From positions 62,001 to 126,000 of the forward strand of contig NZ_LBCQ02000006.1 in assembly GCF_001014615.2 (NCBI RefSeq): 64,000 nucleotides of DNA. The letters are read 5' to 3'. A model generated the notes under the pieces. The model was not told the origin of the DNA. It saw nothing but the letters and a program-made list of their open reading frames with translations, and ran no database searches. Positions 48,005 through 56,850 of this stretch are shown piece after piece. Source of the stretch: Aquamicrobium sp. LC103 (GTDB lineage Bacteria; Pseudomonadota; Alphaproteobacteria; Rhizobiales; Rhizobiaceae). The translations under genes and the position numbers were made by a program. The number at the start of each line of letters is the position of its first letter. The stretch's first letter is position 1.

Positions 48005-48738
48005 AGCCGATTGGCAAGATCGCCGAAATCTGGCGCTATCCGGTGAGCTCGATGGGTGGCGAGCGGCTCGACGGAACAAAACTTGCCGCCGGCGGCATCG
48101 CGGGCGACCGCATCTGGGGAGTTGCGCGGCGCGAGGACGGCGAGGTGGCCGGACCAGAGAAGCGCAGATATTGGCGGCCGCTGCCCAATCTCTTCTCCAG
48201 GCTGGCGGGAGACACGCCACAGATCGGCAAGGGCAACGGCGACTGGTTCGATGCCGCTTCCGTCGAGGCCGAGGCGCTCGCCTCGTCCTTCCTCGACATG
48301 CCCGTCGCGCTCAAGCCGCATGTGCCCTTCGAGACCGAGAGGGAAGGCTTCGTCGCACCGCGCTATCAGCGCGCCGACCTGCATGTGCTGACGACCGCCT
48401 CGCTGAAAGCGCTTGCGGCGCTGGTCCCGGACCCGAATGAAATCGACGGCCGCCGCTTCCGGCCGAACATCGTCATCGAGACCGTTCCGGAACTGGAAGG
48501 TTTCGCGGAACACCGCTTCGTTGGAAAGCGCGTGGCGATAGGCAACGCCGTGATCGCGATATCCGAGCCCTGCGCGCGCTGCTCCTTCACCGCGCTCGCC
48601 CAGGGAGAACTCACCTTCGAGCCTGCCGTGCTCCACCGGATCGCGCAGCACGGCAATGGCGGCTTCGGCGTGCTCTGCGCCATCGAAGGACCCGGAGCGA
48701 TCTCGCTCGGCGACGAGGTCAGGCTGATCGAAGAGTGA
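48001..48738 (+). CDS. MOSC-domain protein
   Basis: This 245-residue protein has the MOSC N-terminal beta-barrel signature EIWRYPVSSMGGERL near residue 10, then RRFRPNIVIETVPELEGFAEH, and the conserved cysteine region EPCARCSFTALAQGE. MOSC domains bind molybdopterin-sulfur intermediates and detoxify N-hydroxylated compounds. A role in this cluster, for instance reducing an N-oxidised or hydroxamate substrate, is inference. Its start overlaps the hydrolase stop (ATGA), and its end overlaps the convergent C45 gene by 20 bases. Confidence 0.85.
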   Translation: MKPIGKIAEIWRYPVSSMGGERLDGTKLAAGGIAGDRIWGVARREDGEVAGPEKRRYWRPLPNLFSRLAGDTPQIGKGNGDWFDAASVEAEALASSFLDMPVALKPHVPFETEREGFVAPRYQRADLHVLTTASLKALAALVPDPNEIDGRRFRPNIVIETVPELEGFAEHRFVGKRVAIGNAVIAISEPCARCSFTALAQGELTFEPAVLHRIAQHGNGGFGVLCAIEGPGAISLGDEVRLIEE

Positions 48739-49807
48739 AGCTCCGCCAGCTTTCGGTGCTCGGCGGACCGGCGGAGATCGAAAGCTCGACCGCGTCGCCG
48801 ATCTCGCAAACCATCGCGCCGAAAGTCGTCGCCTCCGTCACGGGTGAAGACGGGGACGGTTCGATCGAGACCTCGCCGCCTGCGCGGCAAGCGGAAAGCG
48901 CCGTCTTCACCGCCTCCACATCGACAACCGCTTTTTCGGATGGCGCGAGGTCGGCCCTCAGGCTTTCGAGGCGTGCGCGAGAATTGTCGCTGCCGTGCAG
49001 CGGGATATCCGGACTGAGCGCGTCGCGGCTGACGAGCGGATGGTTGGTGTGGAGCGAGCGGCCGCCCTCGATCTCGAGCACAGCCGCGCCGCCCGCCGAG
49101 CATTCGAGCGTTGCTATCCCGTAGCGGTCGCCGAGCTGGTAGTTCTGGCCGGAGGCATGGCCTACCGAGCGCAGGAAGCCCGCCGCCCCGGCAACGCTTC
49201 CTCGGGCAAGCGCGCGCCTCATGACGAAGGCGACGGGTAGACCCTTCGGGCTGACACCGAGCTGGGCGAGCGTGTTGACGCAGATGCCGAGCCCTCGGCC
49301 GGAAACGCCGTTGAGACCAACCATTCCGGCAGACGTGAAGACCATGGTCTCGCTGCCATCCATCTCGGTGATTCTCAGCAATGCCTGGGCGCCTTCGTGC
49401 CAGCGCGGCAGGTCCATGGTCTGGCCGACCATGGTTGGCCCGTCGCCGGTCGGTGCCATCGCGAGGCTGGAGCAATGACCGTCGCCGCGCGATTTTCCGA
49501 ACCACCACTCCTCGTCCATGAGCTGCATGGCGTAGACGGTTTCGGCATCGATGTCCGCGCCCTCGGCAATGCCTGCCACCTCCTCGAGAAGGTCGGGTGC
49601 ATGACGGGCGATCGCCGATCGAAAATCGGTACCGGCAAGAAAACGCGGCAGGAAGATCTCGGAGCTGGCACCATAAGCCACGTCGATCGCCTCGTGCCAG
49701 CGCCCGATCTTTTCGCCGATCACCGCGCGCAAGGTCTCGCCATGCACGCGACCGCGTTCGCGTGGCTCGGCGGGGCAATCGATGACGGGGAGATCGGAGG
49801 TACGCAT
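48719..49807 (-). CDS. C45-family acyltransferase/amidase (Ntn hydrolase), copy 2
   Basis: This 362-residue protein is the second C45-type gene of the cluster. The nucleophile is probably Cys112 in GDGHCSSLAMAP. EPRERGRVHGETLRAVIGE near the N-terminus, VGQTMDLPRWHEGAQALLRI and FTSAGMVGLNGVSGRGLGIC are family segments. Its similarity to copy 1 is at family level, not a recent duplication. The ATG at 49807 has AAGGA eight bases upstream. It lies next to the binding-protein gene, 103 bp apart, in the leftward arm. Confidence 0.82.
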   Translation of the reverse strand: MRTSDLPVIDCPAEPRERGRVHGETLRAVIGEKIGRWHEAIDVAYGASSEIFLPRFLAGTDFRSAIARHAPDLLEEVAGIAEGADIDAETVYAMQLMDEEWWFGKSRGDGHCSSLAMAPTGDGPTMVGQTMDLPRWHEGAQALLRITEMDGSETMVFTSAGMVGLNGVSGRGLGICVNTLAQLGVSPKGLPVAFVMRRALARGSVAGAAGFLRSVGHASGQNYQLGDRYGIATLECSAGGAAVLEIEGGRSLHTNHPLVSRDALSPDIPLHGSDNSRARLESLRADLAPSEKAVVDVEAVKTALSACRAGGEVSIEPSPSSPVTEATTFGAMVCEIGDAVELSISAGPPSTESWRSFTLRSA

Positions 49808-49910
49808 GGCGTCATCCTTCACTGTTTCCGGGTGCCCGGCGATGCTGGCGGCGCTCCCGCGGAAAGGGGCGGGTTTTCCCGCCCCCAACCGCTCGGCATC
49901 GAACCGCCGG

Positions 49911-51494
49911 CTATTCCTTCCAGACACCCCAGGCGCGCGGCTTGTCGCCCGGCCACACTTCGTAGCCATGGACTTTGCCGCCGACCGCGTCGGTCACCAT
50001 CTCAAAATAGAGGCCGAGGATCGGGACGTCCTGCTCCATCAGCGCATGTATCTTCTTGAAGATCTCCTTGCGCTTCTCGACATCGGTGGTCCGAGTCGAT
50101 TCCAGGTAGAGCGTGTGGGCCTCCTCGTTCTCCCACTGCAGGGTCGGCGTGGCTTCCTTGTCCCCGACCAGGATGCCATAGATCAGCGACGGGTCGAGCC
50201 GGGCCGAATAGCCGAAGGACTGAAGCTGAAACTTGCCGGCCAGATAATTGTCGAGCTGGGCCGCCCAGTCGAGCACTTCCAGCTCGGCATTGATGCCTGC
50301 CGCCTGCAGCATGGCCTGCACGATCACCGAATTCTCGTACATGCCCTGGTAGCGGGTGTTGGTCTGGAGCTTGATGGGCTGCCCGGAATAGCCTGCCTCG
50401 GCGAGCAGTGCCTGGGCGGCGGCCGGGTCGTATTCGGGCCAGGCGAGGAAATCGTCGTCGAAGAAGACACTTGCCTGCGCCACGCCCGACGGGTTGAAGC
50501 CTGCCTGGCCTTCCGTGCGCGTCTGCGCGATCTGCTTGAAGTCGATCGCATGCGCGATGGCGCGGCGCATTCTGACGTCCGACATCAGCGGGTCGTTGGT
50601 CTGGACGAGGATGGTCGTCCAGGCAAGCCCCGGCGTCGACAGCACGTTGGCGCCGCGCGCCTTGGCGTCGTTCGTCCGTGACGGCTCCATGTTCGCCATC
50701 ACGTCGATCTCGCCGGCGAACAGCGCCGTCTCCGCCGCGGCCGTGTCGGGAATGATCATGAAGCGGACAGCGTCGACATAGGCCGTGCGGTCGCCGGTCA
50801 TGCCGCTGCGCTCTTCCTTCAGCGGGCGATAGTCGTCGTAGCGTTCGAGGGCGACATATTGCCCCTTCTCCCATTCGGCGAGCTTGAACGGTCCGCTGCC
50901 GATGGCGGAACCGTCGATCCATTTGCCGTCGTCACCCACATTCTTCGGGCTCGCGATCCATCCGTTGCACTGGATGTTGGCGAGCTGGGCGAGGAACAGC
51001 GCGTTCGGCTCTTCGAGAGTGAAGACGACCGTCCGATCGTCCGGGGTCTCCACAGACTGGATCTCGAGCCCCTGGCTGCCGTCGAAGAAGGGAATGCAGC
51101 GCCACTCATTGGCCGGGTCCATTCGGCGTTCCCAGTTCCATTTCACGTCCGCCGACGTGACCGGGTCACCGTCGTGATAGGTGGCACCCTCGCGCAGCTT
51201 GAAGCTGTAGGTGCGTTCGTCCTGCGAAAGCTCCCACGATTCGGCAAGCACCGGTCCGATCGTCAGGTCGTCGCGATAGCCCACCAACGTCTCGAATATA
51301 TGGTGCAGGATCGTGTCGCTGTTGGCGTCGCGATCGATACCGTCGGTCGAGCGCATGTCGGCATTGATGCGGACTGTCAGTGTTCCGCCCTGCTTCGGCT
51401 CCTGCGCGATCGCCGTGCCTGCCAGCACCAGCAGCATAGCCCCGGCAAGCGAGGCTCCGAGCGCCAATCCCATTGTTCTTGTTCGTGTTCCCAT
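49911..51494 (-). CDS. Dpp/Opp-type periplasmic substrate-binding protein
   Basis: This 527-residue solute-binding protein of the family 5 (DppA/OppA) type has a Sec signal peptide (LALGASLAGAMLLVLAGTAIA) cleaved near AQEPK. It contains LVGYRDDLTIGPVLAESWEL, the YSFKLREGATYHDGDPVTSA segment, and the ending PAGW/GYEVWPGDKPRAWGVW. It should deliver substrate to the permeases at 43684-45455, although it sits on the opposite strand about 4 kb away. A GGAGAAAAAA SD precedes the ATG. Confidence 0.9.
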   Translation of the reverse strand: MGTRTRTMGLALGASLAGAMLLVLAGTAIAQEPKQGGTLTVRINADMRSTDGIDRDANSDTILHHIFETLVGYRDDLTIGPVLAESWELSQDERTYSFKLREGATYHDGDPVTSADVKWNWERRMDPANEWRCIPFFDGSQGLEIQSVETPDDRTVVFTLEEPNALFLAQLANIQCNGWIASPKNVGDDGKWIDGSAIGSGPFKLAEWEKGQYVALERYDDYRPLKEERSGMTGDRTAYVDAVRFMIIPDTAAAETALFAGEIDVMANMEPSRTNDAKARGANVLSTPGLAWTTILVQTNDPLMSDVRMRRAIAHAIDFKQIAQTRTEGQAGFNPSGVAQASVFFDDDFLAWPEYDPAAAQALLAEAGYSGQPIKLQTNTRYQGMYENSVIVQAMLQAAGINAELEVLDWAAQLDNYLAGKFQLQSFGYSARLDPSLIYGILVGDKEATPTLQWENEEAHTLYLESTRTTDVEKRKEIFKKIHALMEQDVPILGLYFEMVTDAVGGKVHGYEVWPGDKPRAWGVWKE

Positions 51495-51531
51495 TTTTTT
51501 CTCCGCTTGTTCGTCCGCGAAGCATTCTGGC

Positions 51532-52383
51532 TCAGGCGCGCGCGCGGACCTCGCTCAACGCCTTCTTGAAAAAATCCTTCACCTGCGGGAAAAGCTCCCG
51601 GTCGTCATGTGCGACGCCCGGCACCACATCGAGCCGGACGCTCATTCCCTGGTTCTCGAGGCTTCGCTTCAGCGACCGGATGCGATCGATGCGGGTCGCG
51701 CCCGCGAGGTCCGCGCCGGGCATCCACCAGGCATCCTTGGGCGTGATGGCGATTTCCCATGTTTCGAGATCCGCGCCGCCGATCACCATCTGCGCCGGCA
51801 CGCGGCGGATCGCGTCGAGGTCGAGCTTCTTGCCGAAAACGATCTCGAAATCGCGCACGCCGACCCAGAAATCATGGTCGAAGTCGAGCAGCGTCACCAC
51901 GCCCGGCGCGCCGATGGATGCCGCCAGCAGCCGTTCGGGGTGAAGGTAGAGAAAGCGATGGGTGAAGTGACCGCCGCCGGAAAACCCGTACATCAGCACC
52001 CGGTCGCCGGCGATGCGGTAACGTTCGCGCATCTCCTCGACCATGTCGAGCAGCACGGCGTCATAGTGCAGGTCGCCCGCCCGCAGCATCTTGTAGGATG
52101 AGAGATCGCCGGGAAAGCAGATATTGGCCGGAAACAGCGGGCAGAGCACGATGACGCCGTTGTCCTCGGCGAAATCGGCAAAGGCGTCGCGATAGGCGAG
52201 CATCCCCCGCTCGGTTCCGTGAACGATCACCGCCAGCGGATAGGACTCGTGCCCATCCTCGTCGTAATCCTGCGGCACGTAGGCGCAATAAGCGAAGCGC
52301 TTGTCGAAGCGCGAGGCATAAACGGTCGTATGCCCGAAATCGTAATAGGACAGCCGTTTCCCGTGACCGCCGATCTTGCGCAT
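51532..52383 (-). CDS. Alpha/beta hydrolase, copy 2
   Basis: This 283-residue paralogue of the enzyme at 47120-48004 has the same architecture: IVHGTERGMLAYRDAF, elbow MYGFSGGGHFTHRFLYLHP, and VPGVAHDDRELF with the likely catalytic His. It probably works on the same class of substrate. I use the ATG at 52383 because GGAGAGG precedes it; the ATG at 52398 lies inside that SD. The coding ends 37 bp before the binding-protein gene, so it probably leads the leftward operon. Confidence 0.83.
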   Translation of the reverse strand: MRKIGGHGKRLSYYDFGHTTVYASRFDKRFAYCAYVPQDYDEDGHESYPLAVIVHGTERGMLAYRDAFADFAEDNGVIVLCPLFPANICFPGDLSSYKMLRAGDLHYDAVLLDMVEEMRERYRIAGDRVLMYGFSGGGHFTHRFLYLHPERLLAASIGAPGVVTLLDFDHDFWVGVRDFEIVFGKKLDLDAIRRVPAQMVIGGADLETWEIAITPKDAWWMPGADLAGATRIDRIRSLKRSLENQGMSVRLDVVPGVAHDDRELFPQVKDFFKKALSEVRARA

Positions 52384-52583
52384 GGGTACCCTCTCCATCT
52401 GTGAGAAGCACTATTTCATAATTTTGTTGAACTGAAAAGCATCAAACCGTATCCAATTGCCATGTTAATTGTATTATAAGAACAGGTCATCACATAATGG
52501 CTGCCCGCATCCAACCTGCGCATTGCGCGGATTGCAGGGGGCGGTCGCGCGATCTGCAGGGTGGCGAAATGGAGGGACAGCGA
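52384..52583. promoter_or_regulatory. Divergent spacer with GTATTATAAG motif
   Basis: This AT-rich 200-bp spacer separates the leftward hydrolase operon from the rightward deacetylase gene. GTATTATAAG at 52471-52480 resembles the GCATTATAG motifs at 42389 and 42462. It is the likely site of joint control; no other gene is supported here. Confidence 0.4.
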
Positions 52584-53681
52584 ATGGCGACCGGCTGGAA
52601 TTTTCACGAACTCTATCTGTGGCACGACAACGGCAACGCCGCCCTGTTCTACCAGCCAGGGCTCGTCATCGAGCCGGGAGAGCATGCCGAGAACGCGAAC
52701 ACCAAAAGGCGTTTCCGCAATCTCATCGAAGTTTCGGGACTTTCTGAAAAGCTCGTCGCGATCCGCTCCGAGCCGGTCACCGAGGACGATCTCGCCCTCT
52801 TCCACGACCGCGACTATATCCGCCGCGTCAGGGCGCGCAGCAAGGAACATGGCGACAGGGGCTACTCGACGCCCTACGGCAAGGGCAGCTACGAGATCGC
52901 ATGCCTGGCCGCCGGCGGGACGTCCTCGCTCATGGATGCGGTGCTCAAGGGCGAAGTCGACAACGGCTATGCGCTGGTGCGCCCGCCCGGCCACCACGCC
53001 GAACGCGGCCGGGGCCTCGGCTTCTGTCTCTTCGGTAACGTGCCCGTCGCCATCCTGAAGAACCGCCTCAGGCACAAGTTCGGCCGTGTGGCGACCGTCG
53101 ACTGGGACGTCCATCACGGCAACGGTACGCAATCGGCCTTCTATTCCGATCCTTCGGTGTTGACGATTTCGATCCACCAGGAGGGTCTCTATCCCCATGA
53201 TTCAGGGCGGCTCGAGGAGCGTGGAGAAGGAGAGGGCAAGGGCTACAACATAAACATCCCCCTGCCCGCCGGTTGCGGCCATGGCGCGTACATCGCCGCC
53301 TTCGAACGCGTGGTGCTGCCGGTGCTGCGCCGCTATCGGCCCGACCTGATCGTCGTGCCGTCGGGCTTCGACGCATCGGCGGCCGATCCGCTCGGGCGCA
53401 TGATGCTGCACAGCGAGACCTACCGCGAGATGACGCACATGCTGATGGACGCCGCCGCCGAGCTTTGCGGCGGCAGGCTGGTGATGTCGCACGAGGGCGG
53501 TTACTCCGCCGCCTATGTTCCCTATTGCGGGCTGGCCGTGCTGGAACAGCTTTCCGGCATCAGGACGGAGATCGACGATCCCTTCCTGGCGGGCTTCGTC
53601 GCCTATCCCGGCCAGGAGCTTCGCCCGCATCAGGAGGCCGCAATTCAACAAGCCGCGGAACTGGTCGACGCGATCGCCTGA
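52584..53681 (+). CDS. Class II histone-deacetylase-like amidohydrolase
   Basis: This 365-residue zinc enzyme has the HDAC/acetylpolyamine amidohydrolase fold. The active-site His pair is in VRPPGHHAE, the metal ligands are in VDWDVHHGNGT and VVPSGFDASAADPLG, and the closing SHEGGYSAAYVPYCGLAVLE is typical. Bacterial relatives remove acetyl or other acyl groups from polyamines and small amides. The ATG at 52584 follows GGAGGG; in-frame ATGs further upstream lack this. It fits the other amide-hydrolysing genes of the cluster. Confidence 0.93.
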   Translation: MATGWNFHELYLWHDNGNAALFYQPGLVIEPGEHAENANTKRRFRNLIEVSGLSEKLVAIRSEPVTEDDLALFHDRDYIRRVRARSKEHGDRGYSTPYGKGSYEIACLAAGGTSSLMDAVLKGEVDNGYALVRPPGHHAERGRGLGFCLFGNVPVAILKNRLRHKFGRVATVDWDVHHGNGTQSAFYSDPSVLTISIHQEGLYPHDSGRLEERGEGEGKGYNINIPLPAGCGHGAYIAAFERVVLPVLRRYRPDLIVVPSGFDASAADPLGRMMLHSETYREMTHMLMDAAAELCGGRLVMSHEGGYSAAYVPYCGLAVLEQLSGIRTEIDDPFLAGFVAYPGQELRPHQEAAIQQAAELVDAIA

Positions 53682-53789
53682 CACGCGCCCGGAAACCGGA
53701 GCCTTGAAGGCGGGCTGGCGGCGTCCGGGAGAAGCATTCCGCCAACGGCGAACGGGTCCGCAAGGCGGCTCGCTCGGCGCCGGCGGGGA

Positions 53790-54212
53790 TTATTTCAGTT
53801 GGCCGTCCCTGGTGCGGTCGGCGGCGGCGAAGTCCTTCATCACCTGGCCCATGAATTCCTCGCGGCTCACGCGCCCGTCGCCATTGGCGTCGACAGTGGC
53901 GAATTGCTGGGGCGTCAGCAGGCTGGCGAGATCGGACTGGCTCAGAAAGCCGTCGCCATTGGTGTCCAGCCGTGCGAAAGCACCGGTCATGAAGGTCTGA
54001 TACTCCGCCTGGTCGACGCTACCGTCCTTGTTGGTGTCGAGCTGGTTGAGATGACCTTCGTGGATTGCGGACGGATCCTGCGCCGCCGGCGCCTGCTGGC
54101 CTGTGGGAGCCTGCTGCGGTGCTGGTGCTTGTTGCGGCGCGGGGGCCTGCTGCGCCGCGGCGAAGCCGGTGCCGAGAAGCAGGAATCCGGTGGCGATCAT
54201 GGTTCTACGCAT
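53790..54212 (-). CDS. Secreted EF-hand calcium-binding protein
   Basis: This 140-residue protein has a Sec signal peptide (MRRTMIATGFLLLGTGFAAA), a linker of repeated Gln-Gln-Ala-Pro units, and three full EF-hand loops (DTNKDGSVDQAEY, DTNGDGFLSQSDL, DANGDGRVSREEF). A fourth, incomplete loop DRTRDGQLK ends the protein. It should bind Ca2+ in the periplasm or outside. A GGGAGG SD supports the ATG at 54212. Function unknown; it is adjacent to a small lipoprotein gene, 14 bp away. Confidence 0.85.
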   Translation of the reverse strand: MRRTMIATGFLLLGTGFAAAQQAPAPQQAPAPQQAPTGQQAPAAQDPSAIHEGHLNQLDTNKDGSVDQAEYQTFMTGAFARLDTNGDGFLSQSDLASLLTPQQFATVDANGDGRVSREEFMGQVMKDFAAADRTRDGQLK

Positions 54213-54226
54213 GGTGCGATCCTCCC

Positions 54227-54472
54227 TCAACGACATGCCAGGCGGTTGCCAAGGAAGCCACCGCCGCCAATGCCCGCGGCAGTTGCAAGCACCGCTCCGC
54301 TGCCGGCTCCGATGGTGCTGCCGATGAGGCCGCCGACGATCGCGCCGCCGACGGTACCGGCCACGCAGCCGAATTCATGATTGCGCGCCTGCACCTGCGG
54401 GTCCGAGCTGGCCTGACAGCCAGCCACAAGCATCACCGCGCCAATCGCGGCGATCAGTCTTCGTTTCATCAT
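54227..54472 (-). CDS. Small glycine-zipper lipoprotein
   Basis: This 81-residue protein has a lipoprotein signal (AAIGAVMLVAGCQ, lipobox Leu-Val-Ala-Gly-Cys). The mature part has a Gly-rich zipper (GTVGGAIVGGLIGSTIGAGS, then AAGIGGGGFLGN), as in SlyB/17-kDa-antigen-type envelope lipoproteins. It is probably outer-membrane linked. GGAGAGGG lies before the ATG pair. It is followed 14 bp on by the EF-hand gene, which suggests cotranscription. Confidence 0.8.
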   Translation of the reverse strand: MMKRRLIAAIGAVMLVAGCQASSDPQVQARNHEFGCVAGTVGGAIVGGLIGSTIGAGSGAVLATAAGIGGGGFLGNRLACR

Positions 54473-54676
54473 GTCCCTCTCCTTCCTGTGTATCGTCAGG
54501 TATTGCCGAGAGGCGACGGTCTTCGATCCCGCGGGGAGTTTTGCGCGTGAAATGCTTCGCTGTCAGCCACGGGAGGCATGACTTTCTTTAAACCGATGAA
54601 ATCTCGTGTGTTTACAAGCCCGCGCAGTCGCAATCGCCGGACGCCGCGCAGCGCGATGCGCGAGGCTACCAGGGCC

Positions 54677-56458
54677 TCAGAAATCCTCCCAATCCTCCGC
54701 ATCCGAAGCCGCCGCCTCGGCAAGCGCGAGAGCAGCATTTCCCACCGACAGGCGCTGCGGCGCCATCGCTGGGCGCGCGCCTTCCCGCGACGGAGGTTGG
54801 GCAACCTTGGCCTCGCCCGTCCTGAACTTGCCGATCAGCGAGAAGAGCGATGCGGCCTGCTTCGCCAGCGTGTGGCTGGCGGCGGTGGATTCCTCCACCA
54901 TGGCGGCGTTCTGCTGCGTGCCCTTGTCTATCGTGCTGATCGCCTGGTTGACCTCGGCCAGGCTGATCGCCTGCTCCTTGGCGCTGGCGACGATCGCGGC
55001 AACGTTGACGCTGATCTCCTCGACCTGGCCGATCATCTCCTCGAGCGCCTCGCCGGTCTCGCCGACGAGCTCAACCCCGTTGCGCACCTGCTCGCCCGAC
55101 GTACCGATCAGTTGTTTGATCTCCTTGGCGGCGCCGGCGGATCGCTGTGCGAGCTCGCGCACCTCCTGGGCGACCACGGCGAAGCCGCGTCCGGCCTCGC
55201 CCGCCCGCGCCGCCTCGACGCCGGCGTTCAACGCGAGGAGATTGGTCTGGAAGGCGATCTCGTCGATCATGCCGATGATGTTGGAAATCTGGCGCGACGA
55301 GGTTTCGATCGCGCCCATCGCTTCGATCGCCCTTCCGACCACCTCGCCGGAATGCTCGGCATTGGCGCGCGTCTTCGAAACGAGTTCACCGGCTTCCTGC
55401 GCCCGCTTGCTGGAATCCGACACCGTCGCGGTGACTTCGGTCATCGCGGCCGCCGTCTGCTCCACCGACGCCGCCTGCTGCTCGGTCCGCTTGGAAAGAT
55501 CGTCGGCCGCCGACCGGATCTCGCCCGAGGCGGAGGAAATTGTGCCGGCGTTCGCCGCCACCTCCTGCATCGCCTGCCGAAGCCTGCAAACGGCCAGGTT
55601 GAAGTCGTGCCGCACCTGCTCCATCGAAGGCACGAACCGGCTCTCGAGGCCGACCGTCAGGTCTCCGTCGGCGAGTGCTTTCAGCCCCGTGCCCAACGCG
55701 GAAATCGCCGTCATGCGCTCCGACACGTCGGTGGCAAATTTCACCACCTTGTAGACCTTGCCGTTGAAATCGACGACGGGATTGTAGGCGGCCTGGATCC
55801 ACACTTCCTTTCCGCCCTTGCCCACGCGCCTGAATTCGTTGGAGATGAATTCGCCGCGCGCAAGGCTCTCCCAGAATTGCCCATATGCCGGCGAAGCGGT
55901 GTAGTCGGCGTCGCAGAACATGCGGTGATGCTTGCCGACGATCTCGGAAAGCTCGTAGCCGACCGTCGCGCAGAAATTCGTGTTTGCCGTGAGGATGGTG
56001 CCGTCGGGCGCGAATTCGATGACGGCCTGCGAGCGTGAGATCGCTTCGAGCTTTCCCGCATCCTCGACGGCCTTGCGTTTCACATCGGTGATGTCGGTGG
56101 CGAACTTCACCACCTTGTACGGCTTGCCGTTGCGGAAAACCGGATTGTAGGAAGCCTCGATCCAGATTTCCTTGCCGCCCTTGCCGAACCGCTTGTATTG
56201 GCGGCTGTCGAATTCTCCTCGGGCGAGCCGTGCCCAGAATTCTCGGTAGCCGGCGCTCTCGGCCTCAGCCGGATCGACAAAGATACGGTGATGCCTCCCG
56301 ACGATCTCGGATAGCTCATAGCCCATGGCGGCGCAGAAATTTTCATTCGCATGAAGAATCTTGCCGTCGAGATCGAACTGGATGACGGCCTGTGATTTCT
56401 GCATCGCGGCCAGAATGGCCTTGGCATCCGATGCCGCGTTCGGAAAGAAAGAGATCAT
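54677..56458 (-). CDS. Soluble methyl-accepting chemotaxis protein with two PAS domains
   Basis: This 593-residue chemoreceptor lacks membrane segments and signal peptide, so it is cytoplasmic. Two PAS domains occupy residues about 10-130 and 135-255 (each with [13 protein letters not shown]- or GKHHR-type segments, [17 protein letters not shown] and KVVKFATDI). A signalling coiled-coil domain follows with the hairpin tip [20 protein letters not shown]. The C-terminus ends DWEDF, a CheR/CheB-docking pentapeptide. The PAS domains probably sense redox, oxygen or a small molecule; cofactor unknown. Confidence 0.95.
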   Translation of the reverse strand: MISFFPNAASDAKAILAAMQKSQAVIQFDLDGKILHANENFCAAMGYELSEIVGRHHRIFVDPAEAESAGYREFWARLARGEFDSRQYKRFGKGGKEIWIEASYNPVFRNGKPYKVVKFATDITDVKRKAVEDAGKLEAISRSQAVIEFAPDGTILTANTNFCATVGYELSEIVGKHHRMFCDADYTASPAYGQFWESLARGEFISNEFRRVGKGGKEVWIQAAYNPVVDFNGKVYKVVKFATDVSERMTAISALGTGLKALADGDLTVGLESRFVPSMEQVRHDFNLAVCRLRQAMQEVAANAGTISSASGEIRSAADDLSKRTEQQAASVEQTAAAMTEVTATVSDSSKRAQEAGELVSKTRANAEHSGEVVGRAIEAMGAIETSSRQISNIIGMIDEIAFQTNLLALNAGVEAARAGEAGRGFAVVAQEVRELAQRSAGAAKEIKQLIGTSGEQVRNGVELVGETGEALEEMIGQVEEISVNVAAIVASAKEQAISLAEVNQAISTIDKGTQQNAAMVEESTAASHTLAKQAASLFSLIGKFRTGEAKVAQPPSREGARPAMAPQRLSVGNAALALAEAAASDAEDWEDF

Positions 56459-56850
56459 AGGGGCCCCCTACCGGCGTTTCACTACATTGGTCACGGACGC
56501 CCATCCGTGGCCGCGGTCACAGTCGACATTGCTGAACCACCCCTAGGGAATGCAGCCGCGCGAGACGATGCGCTCCCCTCGCGTCCTGCCCTAACGATGC
56601 GGTGATCACCCCGTCGGACCCGACGCTGTGCCCTTCGAGCGCCGTCGATTTCGCGAAGAACGAAAGCGCCTCGTGAAAAGCATAATTAATGCTGCTATTA
56701 ATTAGTTAATTATGTGCTTACTGTATTTCCCATGGAGCATTACTTTCTCCCGGAAAAATGACAGTTGAAGTCAAGATTTCGCGCACGCGGAAACGCTCGT
56801 AAATTCGAGTGCCTGTAGCAAGGAAATCGAGAACGCTCGGCGGGTTCGCC
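56459..56850. other. Intergenic stretch with AT-rich dyad
   Basis: These 392 bp contain no supported gene. An AT-rich patch at about 56680-56730 has several TTAATTA copies, including AATTAAT-GCTGCT-ATTAATT arms. It may hold promoter elements for the chemoreceptor gene on the left; no matching TTAA-N7-TTAA CtrA box is found. Confidence 0.45.

Noticed and set aside
56680-56730. CtrA box in the AT-rich patch
   Set aside because: TTAA copies are spaced 8 or 4 bases apart, not the required 7.
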